A stretch of DNA of 64,000 bases from NCBI GenBank assembly GCA_019925795.1, contig CM034315.1:9238001-9302000 (forward strand), written 5' to 3'. Both the position numbers and the translations under genes were made by a program. Origin of the DNA: Dendrobium chrysotoxum. Taxonomy: Eukaryota; Streptophyta; Magnoliopsida; Asparagales; Orchidaceae. This document shows positions 1 to 12,963 of the stretch, piece after piece. The stretch's first letter is position 1. Each line of letters opens with the position of its first letter. Under the pieces are notes generated by a model. That model had not been told where the DNA came from. It ran no database searches and worked only from the letters and a program-made list of their open reading frames with translations.

Positions 1-2074
1 TTTTTGAGAGTAAGATTTTAGATCTTAAGATTTTGTCTGTGCATGAGGATGCTAATGTTATGTGGGAAAAAGTGGCTAGTAATATTAAGAATATTGCAAA
101 AGATGTGCTTGGAGTTTCAAAGGGAAAAGCTCCTAATAGTAAAAATAGTTGGTGGTGGAATCCAAATGTACAAGAAAAGATTAAAAATAAGAAGATTTGT
201 TATAAAAATTGGTTTAATTGTAAAAATTCTGATAATTGGAAATTATATAAAGAGGCACGTAAGGAATCTAAGAAAGCAATATGTGATGCAAAGAGTTTAG
301 CTTTTAGTGATTTATATAATAGATTAGATACTAAGGAGGGAGAAAGATATATGTATAAGCTAGCCAAACAAAGAGATAGGAGTAGTAAGGATTTAGTTCA
401 AGTGAAGTGTATTAAGGATGAAGATCAAAAAGTACTTTTTTTAGAAGATGATATTCAACAAAGGTGGATGAGATATTTTGCTAAACTTTTTAATGAAGAA
501 TGTGAAAATAAAATTGACTGTAGTGACCTTAGCACCTTAAATGAAAATAAAGATTTCTGTTTTTATCGGCGTATTAGTAAAACCGAAGTTAGAGAGGCTT
601 TAAAGAAAATGAAGGGTGGAAAAGCTGTTGGACCTGATGATATTCCAATAGAGGTGTGGAAATGCTTAGGAGATGAAGGAATTTCTTGGCTTACTAAACT
701 TTTTAATACTGTTTTGAAGACTAAAAAGATGCCAGATGAGTGGAGAATGAGTGTGTTAATCCCTATTTTTAAGAATAAAGGTGATGCACAAGATTGTGCG
801 AATTATAGAGGAATTAAGTTAATGTGTCATACTTTAAAACTATGGGAACGAGTTATGGAGCATAGGTTGCGGCGTGATACTAATGTTTCTCAAAATCAAT
901 TTGGATTTATGCCGGGTAGGTCTACTATGGAAGCCATACATTTATTAAGAGGTTTGATGGAGAAATATAGAGAGAATAAGGAGGATTTACATATGATATT
1001 TATTGATTTAGAAAAAGCATATGATAAAGTTCCAAGAGAAGTGCTATGGAGAGTTCTTGAAAAGAAAGAAGTTAATAATGCTTATATTCAAATCATTAAA
1101 GATATGTATGCAGGAGCTATTACTTGTGTTCAAACACAAGGTGGTTTGACCAAGTATTTTCCTATTTCGGTTGGATTACACCAAGGATCAGCCTTAAGCC
1201 CATATCTTTTTGCTTTAGTCATCGATGTTCTCACTAGACATTTGCAAGAGGATGTACCTTGGTGTATGCTTTTTGCTGATGATATTCTTCTTGTTGATAA
1301 GACTAGAGAGGGAGTTGAAGGTAAACTAGAATTGTGGAGGTCAACCTTAGAGTCTAAAGGTTTTCGCTTGAGTAGATCTAAAACGGAATATATGGAGTGT
1401 AATTTTGGTAATAATAGACCTAGTGAGGGCATTGTGACTTTGGCCGATCAAGTCATTAATAAGAGTACACGTTTTAGATATCTTGGATCTATTGTTCAGA
1501 GTGATGGTGATATAGATGGGGATATTATCAGCAGAATCCAAGTTGGATGGTTAAAGTGGAGGAATGCATCGGGCTTATTGTGTGATAGAAAAGTACCCCT
1601 CAAACTTAAGGGAAAATTCTATAAGATGGTGGTGAGACCTGCAATGCTTTATGGTGCTGAATGTTGGCCATTAAAAGAGAAGCATAATTCTAAGTTAAGT
1701 GTTGCAGAGATGAGGATGCTCAGGTGGATGAGTGGCTTTACCCTTAGAGATAGGATACGAAATGAGCATATTCGTGAAAAGGTTGGAGTAGCTCCAGTGG
1801 AAGATAAGATTAGAGAGAGTCGCCTTAGATGGTTTGGTCACGTAAAACGGCGGCCTCCCGATGACCCGGTTAGGAAAGTAGAGGTCTTAGATTTGACTTA
1901 TGTTAAGAAAGGTAGAGGTAGACCTAAAAAGACTTGGTTAGAAAATATTAGAAATGATCTTTCTTTATTAGATTTAAACGAGAATTTGACTTTTAATAGG
2001 ACACAATGGAGAAAAAGGATTCATGTAGCCGACCCCACGTAGTGGGATAAAGGCTTGATGTTGTTGTTGTTGTA
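1..2074 (+). mobile_element. RTE-type LINE, 3' part, entered mid-element at the window edge
   Basis: Non-LTR retrotransposon. The reading frame is open from base 3, so the element and its ORF continue upstream of the window, where the apurinic-type endonuclease would lie. The ORF stops at 2042 and is followed by about 16 bases and then a (TTG)n tail at about 2059-2074, the usual 3' end of plant RTE LINEs. Two more copies of the same 3' end lie at 58766-58986 and 26803-26840 on the minus strand, which confirms the 3' boundary. It sits in the putative upstream intron of the tryptophanyl-tRNA synthetase gene. The upstream target-site duplication cannot be seen. Confidence 0.9.
3..2042 (+). CDS. 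LINE reverse transcriptase, C-terminal part of ORF2, partial at 5'
   Basis: Open frame of about 680 codons with no stop. Residue numbers here count from base 33. The segment to about residue 170 is the linker after the endonuclease. The reverse transcriptase follows: GPDDIP near 200, an LIPIFKNKGD block near 240, QFGFMPGRST near 290, the catalytic-Asp block FIDLEKAYDKVP near 325, GLHQGSALSP near 385, and FADD at 414-417. After RT comes the RTE-type C-terminus with YLGS, MLYGAECWP and RLRWFGHVKRR motifs. All catalytic motifs are present, so this copy may be fairly young. The family copies its RNA by target-primed reverse transcription. There is no real initiator in the window, because the frame is entered from upstream. 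Confidence 0.9.
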   Translation, partial: FESKILDLKILSVHEDANVMWEKVASNIKNIAKDVLGVSKGKAPNSKNSWWWNPNVQEKIKNKKICYKNWFNCKNSDNWKLYKEARKESKKAICDAKSLAFSDLYNRLDTKEGERYMYKLAKQRDRSSKDLVQVKCIKDEDQKVLFLEDDIQQRWMRYFAKLFNEECENKIDCSDLSTLNENKDFCFYRRISKTEVREALKKMKGGKAVGPDDIPIEVWKCLGDEGISWLTKLFNTVLKTKKMPDEWRMSVLIPIFKNKGDAQDCANYRGIKLMCHTLKLWERVMEHRLRRDTNVSQNQFGFMPGRSTMEAIHLLRGLMEKYRENKEDLHMIFIDLEKAYDKVPREVLWRVLEKKEVNNAYIQIIKDMYAGAITCVQTQGGLTKYFPISVGLHQGSALSPYLFALVIDVLTRHLQEDVPWCMLFADDILLVDKTREGVEGKLELWRSTLESKGFRLSRSKTEYMECNFGNNRPSEGIVTLADQVINKSTRFRYLGSIVQSDGDIDGDIISRIQVGWLKWRNASGLLCDRKVPLKLKGKFYKMVVRPAMLYGAECWPLKEKHNSKLSVAEMRMLRWMSGFTLRDRIRNEHIREKVGVAPVEDKIRESRLRWFGHVKRRPPDDPVRKVEVLDLTYVKKGRGRPKKTWLENIRNDLSLLDLNENLTFNRTQWRKRIHVADPT

Positions 2075-3948
2075 TCCTCTCGATTTTTGTATCATGTGCC
2101 AAGGATTGATGCATTGATACTAACTTGATGGGTATCATCCTCTTACCGTTATTGCAGAAGCCCACAATCAAAGATTACAATGGTTATAGGAATTTCTTTT
2201 GTAGTATCCCTATTGATTTATGAATCAAATCAAAGATACCTCAAGATAGCTTTCTTGTGGTGTATTACTTCCTCTCTTAGGTTTCGACTCTTTATGTTTG
2301 TGGATGGTAGTAGTCCTTTGCTGATTTGAAGTTCTTCATTTCAACAGCAAACTTGTTGCTTTTGTGTTTTTTGCCTTCACAATGTACTGCTCATAGTAGA
2401 ATTGCCTTTGATTTCTTACTAAAATGACCTGCAATTACCAAATTTATTGTTTGCTGGACAACTTAATTCGCACTTTTATTCCTGAAGCAAAATTTTCACG
2501 ATTTTATATCTGTACAGAACTCGGGTGCAGTGGAGTATTTTGTCTTCTTGTACAGCAAAAATAAGACAATTTGCTTCAATGGTTACTGTAATAAATTACA
2601 GAGTAGAGTCCAATATCAGAGGCTGGCCACAATAGTAGGAAAATATTTCATGCGGTTCCTTGCTATAGGTATAGAAGTGGAGTCCTGCGGTTTTTCACTT
2701 GACAGGTTCCTTTATTATGTAGAATTAAAAGCCTTCAGGAATTGATTTAATCCATAACTAAATAAACTCCAAAGGAAAAAAAAAAATCTTTCTATAATAA
2801 CATCCTAGATAAGTTCAAATTAGATGAAAATTTCAAAAGGAATTATCCTAATTTGAATTTAAATTCAAATATATACTAAATCAAATAAGTTTAAAATTTT
2901 TGTATTTATTGTAATGTTATGATTTAAAAATTGATCCAATGGCTAGCTTCGGGAGTCTTGATTTTCCTTATCTGATGTTTGATTGATCATCCGATCACGC
3001 ATGTGAACTCTTAACTACATCCTCTTCAATCTTATTAGTGATATGAGGATCACTACCGCTAGTAACTTCAATGCACGCGATCTCTTTGATTTTTTACGAT
3101 ATGATGCCCAAATTGTGAGGATAGCTTTGTCTTATGAACTTATTTATGGTGGATGGTCTTCATGATCTGTTCTCTAGATCAATGCAGGACTTCAAGAATA
3201 GATCCCATGCAATAGTTTTGGATCCCGTGCATTGTATGTTGTACCAAAAAAACTAAAATATTGAAGAGATTTTTAATAATTCTGTCTTTTACTCAATATT
3301 AGGACAATAAATTTGAATTTTTTGTGACTTTTCGTTAAGAGGAGCACTCTCAACTCCCAAAGCTTGTGAAAATCACCAAGGGTCTTTATTTAACTTTTAT
3401 TTTTCATGTGCGATCAGTTTTCTTGCAGAGCATTTTTTCACGGAAGTTACAAATTATGCCACTTTGTTAGAAACGAGCTTACAAAAGATGTAGGATGAAC
3501 TGTTTTGCTGCCTTTGCAAGAGGAAATACATTAAATTTTGAGGAAAGTATAACTCCAAGATAGCCATACCAAAAATTTCGGCATCAGCTATTGCTCTTCC
3601 GAATTGATACCTTGAAAGTTACCATTCCAATTCAACAGAAAGCAATTCTAGCTTTTTTTTTCTGTTATATGCTGCATCAACCATATCTTCACTGAAATTA
3701 GTAGACTATAAAAGGTCTTCCCAACATTGTCAGTGGTCAAATCAGAAGAAAGATTATAAATTTTCAAGTGAATCAAAGCGCCATACTTCATTAAGTTATA
3801 TTTGATTATTATATTTATACAGTTTTGGGCCAATTTCTAACTGAAAAATATTTTCACCAGTATTATTGTTACAAAACAGATTTCTTTAAATTTTGCAATT
3901 TTAAATAGTAATTGTTCATTAACTGCAAATGAATGTAGATATTTGCAG
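2075..3948. other. non-coding, probable intron of the tRNA synthetase gene
   Basis: AT-rich sequence between the LINE and the first recognised synthetase exon. Short open frames here resemble no known protein and have no splice context. I see no repeat or RNA gene. It ends in the acceptor TTTGCAG at 3942-3948. Confidence 0.6.
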
Positions 3949-4124
3949 GATGCATTCAAGGTTCCGCTAGTGATTCAACTAACTGATGATGAGAAGTGCA
4001 TGTGGAAGAATTTGTCAGTGGAAGAGTCTCGAAGACTTGCTCGTGAGAATGCAAAGGATATCATTGCTTGTGGCTTTGATATTTCAAGAACATTCATATT
4101 TTCAGATTTTGATTATGTTGGTGG
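3949..4124 (+). CDS. TrpRS exon a
   Basis: Starts after TTTGCAG and ends at GG before GTAAGT. It encodes DAFKVPLVIQLTDDEK through FIFSDFDYVG, part of the catalytic domain. It ends two bases into a Gly codon completed by the next exon. The start in phase 0 at Asp agrees with the family, where this Asp follows KYLQ of the preceding exon. Confidence 0.92.
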
Positions 4125-7100
4125 GTAAGTTTTCTTGGAATGTTCTAAAACACTTCCTTGCATGTACATGCTACTAGATTTGTTGCTGCACTCAATAACA
4201 TATTTTATCCTCTATTGATCTCCTATGGAGCTAAGCTAATTAATACCACTAATATGCTTGTTTTATGATGCAGAACTACAATGCTTAAAGGTAAATTGCA
4301 CGATTATTTAAGAGAGGGGTGCCTACGTTTAGGCCAAATCACTTGCTAAGCACTTGGGCAAGCAAAATAAATTAGAGAATCAACAACATGCGAAGTAGTA
4401 GGTATTCAATTAAAATCCCTAAATTAACAATAAGATAAGTAACAAATAAAGGTACGCTCAAGCCCTACGTTTACTAAGCTTTAGCATTTTAAGCGGAGTT
4501 CGATCCTTTGCGAGTCCGTCATCACCTACAAGGTTAGTGAATAAAGAGGTAATTGAATAAGGAGAAAAGTTCACCCTTATTGTGATTTGGAAGAGGAACG
4601 CCACCGGATCTTATTCACTTGCTTGCTAATAGCGCCGGAGAGGATATTTAGGAGGCGAATAATGTAACCTTTAATGGGATGTGAAGAAGTAGCTGGACCG
4701 GTGGAGGACGTTGATCCGCCGGCGATGATCCAACGTCCCTTTGACCTTTGTTCGTCCATCACGTCAACCAAGACAATTTGGATGCGATCAATGTATTCCT
4801 CAACGGTGTTGTTGAAGTCGAAACTCACGTCAAAGAAAGGAAACCGGAGGATATCGATTTGATCTTGATCGTCATGTATCAATCCGTAGTCCCATTCGGG
4901 AACCTCCATTCATGGTGATTTTGGAGAGAATGGTTGAAGGGGATGCTCCTTTGCTGTCCTTGATGTTTTTCTCCAAGAGATTGGTGGTTTGTCTTGAAAA
5001 TAAAGTGGAGAAAGGATGGAGGAGGTGGCCGGCCAAGGTAGGGGAGGGGAGGGGAAAGTTGGTTCAGATTTTGTGGAGTTAGGGTTAGGGTTTGAGAAGG
5101 GATAATTCAAATTTCTGAAATTAATTTCAGATTTGAATTAGGAGGGAAATTGGGAAAAGAAAAATAGGAATTAATTCCTAAAGGGGTAGGAATTAAAGGG
5201 AGGGGTGGGGGGATTGGAGAGAGAGAGAGGGGGGCAGTAATGGGGATGGGGTCGGCGGCATTAAGGAGGGGGAGGGGATTTGGGGGTGATTGATTTGGGT
5301 TCCTAATTTAGGTTTAGAGGAAATAGGAAAGGTTTGACTCCCTCCTATTTAAATATAAATTCAAATAAACTCAATTAGGCAACTTTCCTAAAATAAGTTG
5401 GGTAATTTAGGAAAGTATTGAATTTAAATTCAAATTAAATTTAAATTTCAAATGCTTTCTAAATATACACCAAACTAATTTAGGAAACCAAGTTATGAGA
5501 TAGGGGAGGGGGAGGCCGGTGGCTTGCTTGGAGGGGGAATGGGGATGGGGTGGCCGGCGGGTGGAGGTAGAGGGAGAGGTGGTCGGGTAGGGAAGAAGGG
5601 AGGGGGAAGGAAGAAAGGACTACGAAACTAACCATGAATCCGGACTCTTCCAAGATTGTTGGGTGATCCAATTCTCTCTCCAAGGGATCTCTCCCCAAGC
5701 TCTCAAGCTCTCAACTCTCAAAGCAAAGTGCAGGAAATTTTCTTTTGTTATTCATTAACTTCAAAAGACTAATACTAGGGCTATAAATATCCTCATACAA
5801 AGACTCTCAAAACACATGACAATAATGCCCCTTGGGCTTACATATGACCACCCTTGAGTAAGGGGTAAAACAAGAAAATAACATAATACTAATGAAATAA
5901 AATAAAGACAAGAATCAAAAATACAATGACTTGATCGTGGCCGTAGATCGACGGCCACGTCTCCGATAAACTTTCTATGTAGTGATGTCCTCATCACTTT
6001 AGCTTTAATGCACATTATCAGAATTGTCATCAAGTTTAGTGATGCTTATAGTATGATAAAAAATAGTTTTTTTTTTAATGTAAAAGTAGTGCAACATATG
6101 AAAATGATTTTCGTTTATTGAACTGTTGTTAACGTGAAACTTTTTTTAATTTTTGCAGTGCCTTTTACCAAAACATGGTCAGAGTTGCAAAATGTGTAAC
6201 TTTCAATAAGGTGATTACTGTGTTTAATTATCAGTTTATGTAATCATCTATCTTTATTTATTTATGCATGCCTCTTATAGATATATTATATGAGATGGAC
6301 TTTCGTCATTTTCCAGAATGCTTTAGTCTTTAACTGCAATTTAACACCATTCAATTTTATTAGTTTTTAAATCTATAATTTTCTATCCAAAGACAGTCAG
6401 TTAAGGATGATGTTTCATCGTTTTCATAATGTTTGGACAATCTATGGATTATGAGTGAGAAATTTAAAGCAAATTATAGCAGTCCTCTATGTAATTCACT
6501 TTTCATGTATTATAAACTAGTACTCTGCAACATTCTTTGAATATCATAAGCAATTAGTTTTTTTAAGTTCTAGGTGATTTGCAGGATTCCATGATGTGAA
6601 AAGAAATAAATCTCTTGTCAATTACTAGAGTCATTCATCGTGAGCATTCTAGATGTAATTGATGATCAATCTTAACAATGCTTTTAATCTTAAATGTCAC
6701 TAGCTTTAATGATATTGAAGAGGATGATGACCTTGATTTTGTGTTTGAAGATTATGTACCTTAAATTTGATTTTGCGTAAAAAGTTCTCTCTCTCTTTAT
6801 GCATATATGAAAATATGTATGATATACATATTAATTATAAATATATAAGGTTTAGCCAAAGTTTTACCATCACTCACCGGGTTTGGAAGGCGACACACTG
6901 TTTAAACTAACACTATGATTGTTTTTATCCACTACATGAGCAAGATAACTAATGAACACATGGAAAATCATTTAATGAGCTTTAATTATTGATTCTAAAC
7001 AATATATTATCCCTTTAATACCGTTGAAGTTAATAGGTACATATCTGATTTACATAATTTCACTTTCTTATTATAAACATTATGATAAGCAGGGAGTTAA

Positions 7101-10100
7101 TCCATACCCAATATCACATCAAACTCAGCTAGTTGAAATACAATAAGTGTAGCAGATATGTCTACGTCAATGACAATAATGTCACAATCGTTAACATAGT
7201 GTGAACTAAATGATATTGTAATAGGCTTATGTGACTAATTGTGAAACTAATGCACTTGCTGCGAATTTATTTTATTTGAATGAATGTGATGCTTCATAGT
7301 TAATAAAATTCTTGTTGGTTTAAAAATTATAAATTTTATTTGTCACTACATTGGGAGTTTCATGAGCCTTTTGTTGTGTCGTTAGTAAATACAAGGCGTG
7401 GAATTGCTTGTTTAGGTTGCTCCTGAGTCTGAGGTCTTAGCAGCTAATATTGCACCATTTATTATTTTGATATGACACCCGATGTTATTGTTGGTACTGC
7501 AAAACATGAGTACTGTTGAGAAGGCATAAATGTTAGAAATTATTGTTCTTGATAATTAGGCTGAATATAATGTTGCTTCTCTTGTCCTTTATCGTTGTTT
7601 TTTAGTGTCTCACCTCTTTATATTTTTGTCACAAATTTTATGTTGATTTTTAAAATTGTTCTGTCACGTACAACTATTAAAATGGACTGCTGCTGCGTCT
7701 CAAGGAGGGCAATATTTTTATGATTACTACTATAATAATTTAAGTAATTGCTAATAATTAAATTATAGTTTTGCAGTGAGGGCAATGAGAATTATTCTTC
7801 GATATTTATGATTTGGTGGTTTTGATGATTATTTTTTGGAGAACCTCTATTCACTCGTGTCTTCGATCTTTTGCTTTCTATCATTCTTCTCTTCATAGAC
7901 ATTAATCTTTATTTCCTTATATACAGCTTGGGCCATCAGTTCTCTGAAGATAATATATTTGATAGAAGATAGTCATTTTCTGATATCTTCTATCAAATAA
8001 CAAAATTATAAATCTTATGATCTTCATGCTAACGAATAGAAGAGACAAATTTGATGACTTGAGCAAATTAGACCTCATACTCTTAAATAGTTTTCGGTCC
8101 TTGCTCTAACTTTTTAAAATCATTTGTCAGTTTAATGCGGTTTGTCATTGGAATATTACTCTAAAAATAATTTCTCGAAGTCTGCCTAAAGAATCACTTT
8201 ATTAGGTCAAAAATTATTATGTTAATGTCTCTCCCATCAATCATGAGCAACTACTCACAGTTGGAATGCCGGTATATTCGCATTGTTTTCATAAGGGCAC
8301 TATACCTTGGAATGTCTTCTTAATGCCGTAATTTAATTTATTAGATTTAATTGGTTTTACCATCCCATTGAATGTAAAAGGATGCATGTTCAAAAATTGA
8401 TCTATCACCCCTTCATTAACATGCACCACTTATAGAGTTTTAATTTCAAAATTAGTATGAGTAGTCATGTCTACCTGTGTCACTCGAGCCATTTGAGCAA
8501 TCAATCTCGATTGATTGACCTAAGTCTTGACAGTGGATGGTGCTTGCAGCTACTTGTTGTGCTAGTGAGTTACTTGTGATGCTGGTAGGATGATTGTTGA
8601 ATCTTAGCTATGATATTTGCTTATAAGGTTTGCATTGTATTACCTATTGCAATAGTGTTTAAACCAATTCTGACCCGATATGTAAATCTTTTGTGTTAGA
8701 ATTTTCTATATTCTCATTCTGCACATGCCTGATAATATTTTGCACCTATGTGAATGCATAAATTCTATTTTAGAGCATATCCCAAGGGTTTATGTGCATG
8801 AAATATGAAATCTGAAAATTTTCCCTTAAGAGTGCCATGACTTGGGGTTGGTAGCGCTGTGGTGTTGAGCTCTCTATTATTTTAAGGATTTATGGGGGAG
8901 CCATGACACTGGGTCTGGGTGTTGTAGCGTTGTGTTCTTTGTTGTGAGCGTTGTGGCATTGTAATCAAATATTTTATAAATATCAAAATCCACTTAAATC
9001 TCAAAATGCAAAACCATTTTCTCCACTTAAGTTGTCGGTTAGAGAGAGAAAGTCAGTTTTGAGCTTCTTCGATCTGTTTTTGGTTGTCGGCCCAATTTTG
9101 TAAGTAGTTACAAGTTGAAGTATGTTATGTTTTGTCTATCTCAATTTTTAATAATTTGAAATTTTGTAGATTTTTCTAATGTTTTAATTGAATTCTTAAT
9201 GCAAAATTGGGTATATTTATTCACTAGTTAAAATTTTGTTGCATAACTTTTGGTATATCGTAGTGGGTAATATTCTATACGTTTTGATATTTATTTGCAA
9301 ATTTTCACCACGTAATTCTGTGAATATATTGTTTTTGAAAAATTATTCTTACGCCCATAAATTATGTTGTAGTACAGTAAAAGCCTGGAATTGTAGTCAT
9401 GAACAATGTATGGTGATCTGGTGAAATTTGAAAATTGTTAAATTTTATGCGACTTTTCCCCAAACTTTTGATATTCTGTAAAATCCTGTTAGGACTCTGA
9501 TATTGCGTATTATGATTAAAAATGTATCTATTTTTGTATTCATGTTCTTGAAATGCGTCAATCTAAACGAATTTTTGATAGTCTGATTGTTAGTAGGACA
9601 TTGTGAAATTCTGTGATGACTCTGATACTGTGTATTATGTTTAAAAATGTATCCATTTTTGTGTTCATGTTCTTGAAATGTGTGAATCTGAATGAATTAT
9701 GATGATTGGAGGAAGTTCTGATATGTAATCTCTTGGGAGTCATAAGGGTCTGAAATCTCTGAATATCTGTAGTACTATACATTTGAGAGTTATAAGGGTC
9801 TGTTATCTGAAATGCGAACACAGAGAGTCATAAGAGCATGAATTTTGATATCTATTTGTTGTTATAAGTGCCAGAGGCAAATTCTGTCTATTCTGAGATA
9901 TGAATATGGAGTGCTTAATATTCTATTTCTACATTGTTCTATTATTTTGATAATATTGCTTATTGTTCTGTAAATATTTATTTATTTAAACAATCTGGTT
10001 GAATCTCAGTACGAATGAAATGATTGTATTTTGATAATTCTACTCTATTATTGGTGGCAATTATATTAATGACTTGGGTATATTGAATGTGGCATGCTGA

Positions 10101-12924
10101 GCTGTGGTTGCTCATGTCTACTTTCTGCATCTGTTTCATGTTAGGGTAAAGGGAAGGGGCAGACTGAGTATATAAGGTTTGCGGCTCCTGAGATTTGAGA
10201 CTGTATAGGTATGCTAGATGATTTTTGACAATCATGGCTTTTTTATTCTGTCATGTGTTGTCCGAGCTATGTATTGTTTGTATATAATTATTTTGATTGT
10301 AAATATTTCTGAGATGAATGGAATTGCTTTTAATGATGAGTATTCGTTAGGTTTAATTTAAGTTTAGTGGCTTTGTAGTTTGGAAATTATTTATAATTTT
10401 TACAATTCTCTCTAATTTGATATTGAGATTTCTGTCCTGTCACCATCCAACATGGCATGACCCGATCTATATAGAAGTTATATTAGGTCGGGTTGTGACA
10501 TGCAAGATACTTTGTGCCACCATCTCGACAAGGGTAGCAATGTTGGGAGTTGGGGCTCCAATGGTCTTAATGAGTTCTGTAATAACACCAAGATGATTAG
10601 CATAATGGGGGCCTCTAGGAACATGCAGGACTTCCTTAGTAGTCCTCTGGCCATTTATTTTTATGTAATATCCCTTATTTTTCTTAAGATCAATTAGTGA
10701 GATAGATTACTTTTTTAGATGCCCCCACTCTGCTAATCATCGTAGTGCGACTACTTAGCACGTTGGGACTTCTAGAGCCCCAACTCCCTACCATCACCAA
10801 GATGGGGATCTATAAGCAAATATCATACTTCAGATCATGTAAGTAATTCAAACAATTCAACAACCAGCTTAATCGACATCACAAGCAATTTAACTAGCAT
10901 AATAAGGAATGCAAGCGCACCAATCACCGTTGGGACTTAAATAAATTAATCAAGATTGATTGCCTAAATGACTAAAGTGACATAAACATACGTAACTACC
11001 CATGCTTATATTGAAATTGAAACTTTATAGGTTATGCTTATAAATAAAAGAGTGATAGACCTAGTGAAGAATCAATTTTGAAAATACATTCTACTACATT
11101 TTATTGAACTATGTGACCAATTGAATCTGATGCATGGCTTTATAACAATGAGAAGACTCCAAGCTATAAAGTGTCATGAAGAGTGCAAGGTGGATATATT
11201 AGCATTCTAGTTGTGAGAAGGCGATGATGATTGGTGGGAGAGTCACTGATATAATAACTTTAAACTTGATGCATTGGTTCCTTAGTCAGACTTCAAGTGA
11301 TTGTTTTTAGGGTATTACTTTTTAATGAAGGACAACACTAAATTGATGAATGGTTTAAGGAAGATGGAGTAAGGATCGAAAATTAATTAAGATTATGAAA
11401 TCCAATTTGCTTAACTTGTCAAATTTATCCCTTTTGCTAGTCAGCATGAAAATTAGAAGATTATAATTTTTTGTTTCAACCTGAGAGAAGATATCATAAA
11501 GTATTTATTTGCTGTCAAATGTATTTCCTTTGAAGAGCTGATGGATTGAGCCTTACATACGAAAAAAATGATGAATTTTTTGTGAAGATAAGAATGCTGA
11601 TAAGCAAATAAAAAAAAAAAGAAAATAAATGGAGGTTTTTGGAAAATACATCATTAGAATAGGCAGGCATAGAAACCAAAAAATAACCCTTGCTGTCCTC
11701 ACTACGACAAATGATATTTAGGAACCTACAATTTGATTATTGGTAAATGCTTCAATTGCCACATTATTGATCGCAAAATCAAAGATTGCCCTTCTAAAAC
11801 TCAAAAGTAGTCCACTTTGACAATTGCGTGAGAGTAGAATTTCAAACATCAACATAATAACAGGTGGCAGAAATCTAATGAATGTCAACATCGAAAATAT
11901 AATGACAAATAAAAGTATCCTCAGCTTAACCAGCAATCACAATAATTTTTAGCGCTTTAGTCGTATCAACAACACCCTTTTGCAATGTCGTACCAACAAA
12001 AGTATTCAGTGCCATATCAATAATAGTAAGTGGTGCAATATCAGCCAATGCGATCTCAGGTTCAAGAGGAGCCCATACAAGTGATTCCATCTCATGCATT
12101 CACTATAACGTAGCAAAAGGCTTGCAAAACTCCTGAAGTGGTGACATTTATGATTTCTATTTTTAAGCAATTGATAGAAGTTTTATTTGATTATGGGGCA
12201 ACACATTCATTGATTTCATTCATATTAGATAAGTTTACATCAAGTGCATCAATTTTACAAGTATGATCACATCTGTCTATTATTATGCCATCAGGTTCAT
12301 CTATAATTATTATTGAGTGTATTCACAACTATTGTATTTTTGTCAATGGCATGCACATGCATTCCACAATTATTATATATTCACTAGTTGAGCTTGATGT
12401 GATGTTAGGTATAGACTGACTATCTGCTTATCATGCTATTATAGAATGTTATAAGAGAAAAATGAACTTTTGTATTTCAGTTACAATACTTTTTAACTTT
12501 AACAGTGTTAGAGATGTAATTTCTTACCTAACATTAATAATTAAACCTCGTAAGATAATCATTCATAGTTGTATTGGTTATCTTGCTGATGTAGTGGACA
12601 ACAATAAGCCTAGTGCTAGTTTAGGTGTACCGCCATGCGCATCAGGGGTGTGACATTCACCTTGGTCCAATGGTTCTGAAAATGCTAGTGTTGTCGACAA
12701 TTTTGTCCTTTTTGTTAGGTTCAACTAAATTTTGCATTGATCAAATTGGCCCCACGAAATTAAGGTGCTTTTCGCATGGATGTCATAAGCTTTTTAAGTA
12801 ACTTCAATTCGGTCCTAACAAATGTAACATTCTTTTAGTTGTCTTCTTATGCATGCCCTATATGCATGTCCATGAGCAAGATTACACATGCCATAGTAAA
12901 GATTTTACCATTTCAAAGGTATGA

Positions 12925-12963
<39 letters not shown>

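Noticed and set aside
1130..1541. Minus-strand frames opposite the LINE.
   Set aside because: Antisense shadows of the reverse transcriptase frame.
2530..2745. 71-codon open frame as an upstream TrpRS exon.
   Set aside because: The translation has no resemblance to the TrpRS N-terminal region (HIGH motif block) and lacks suitable splice sites.
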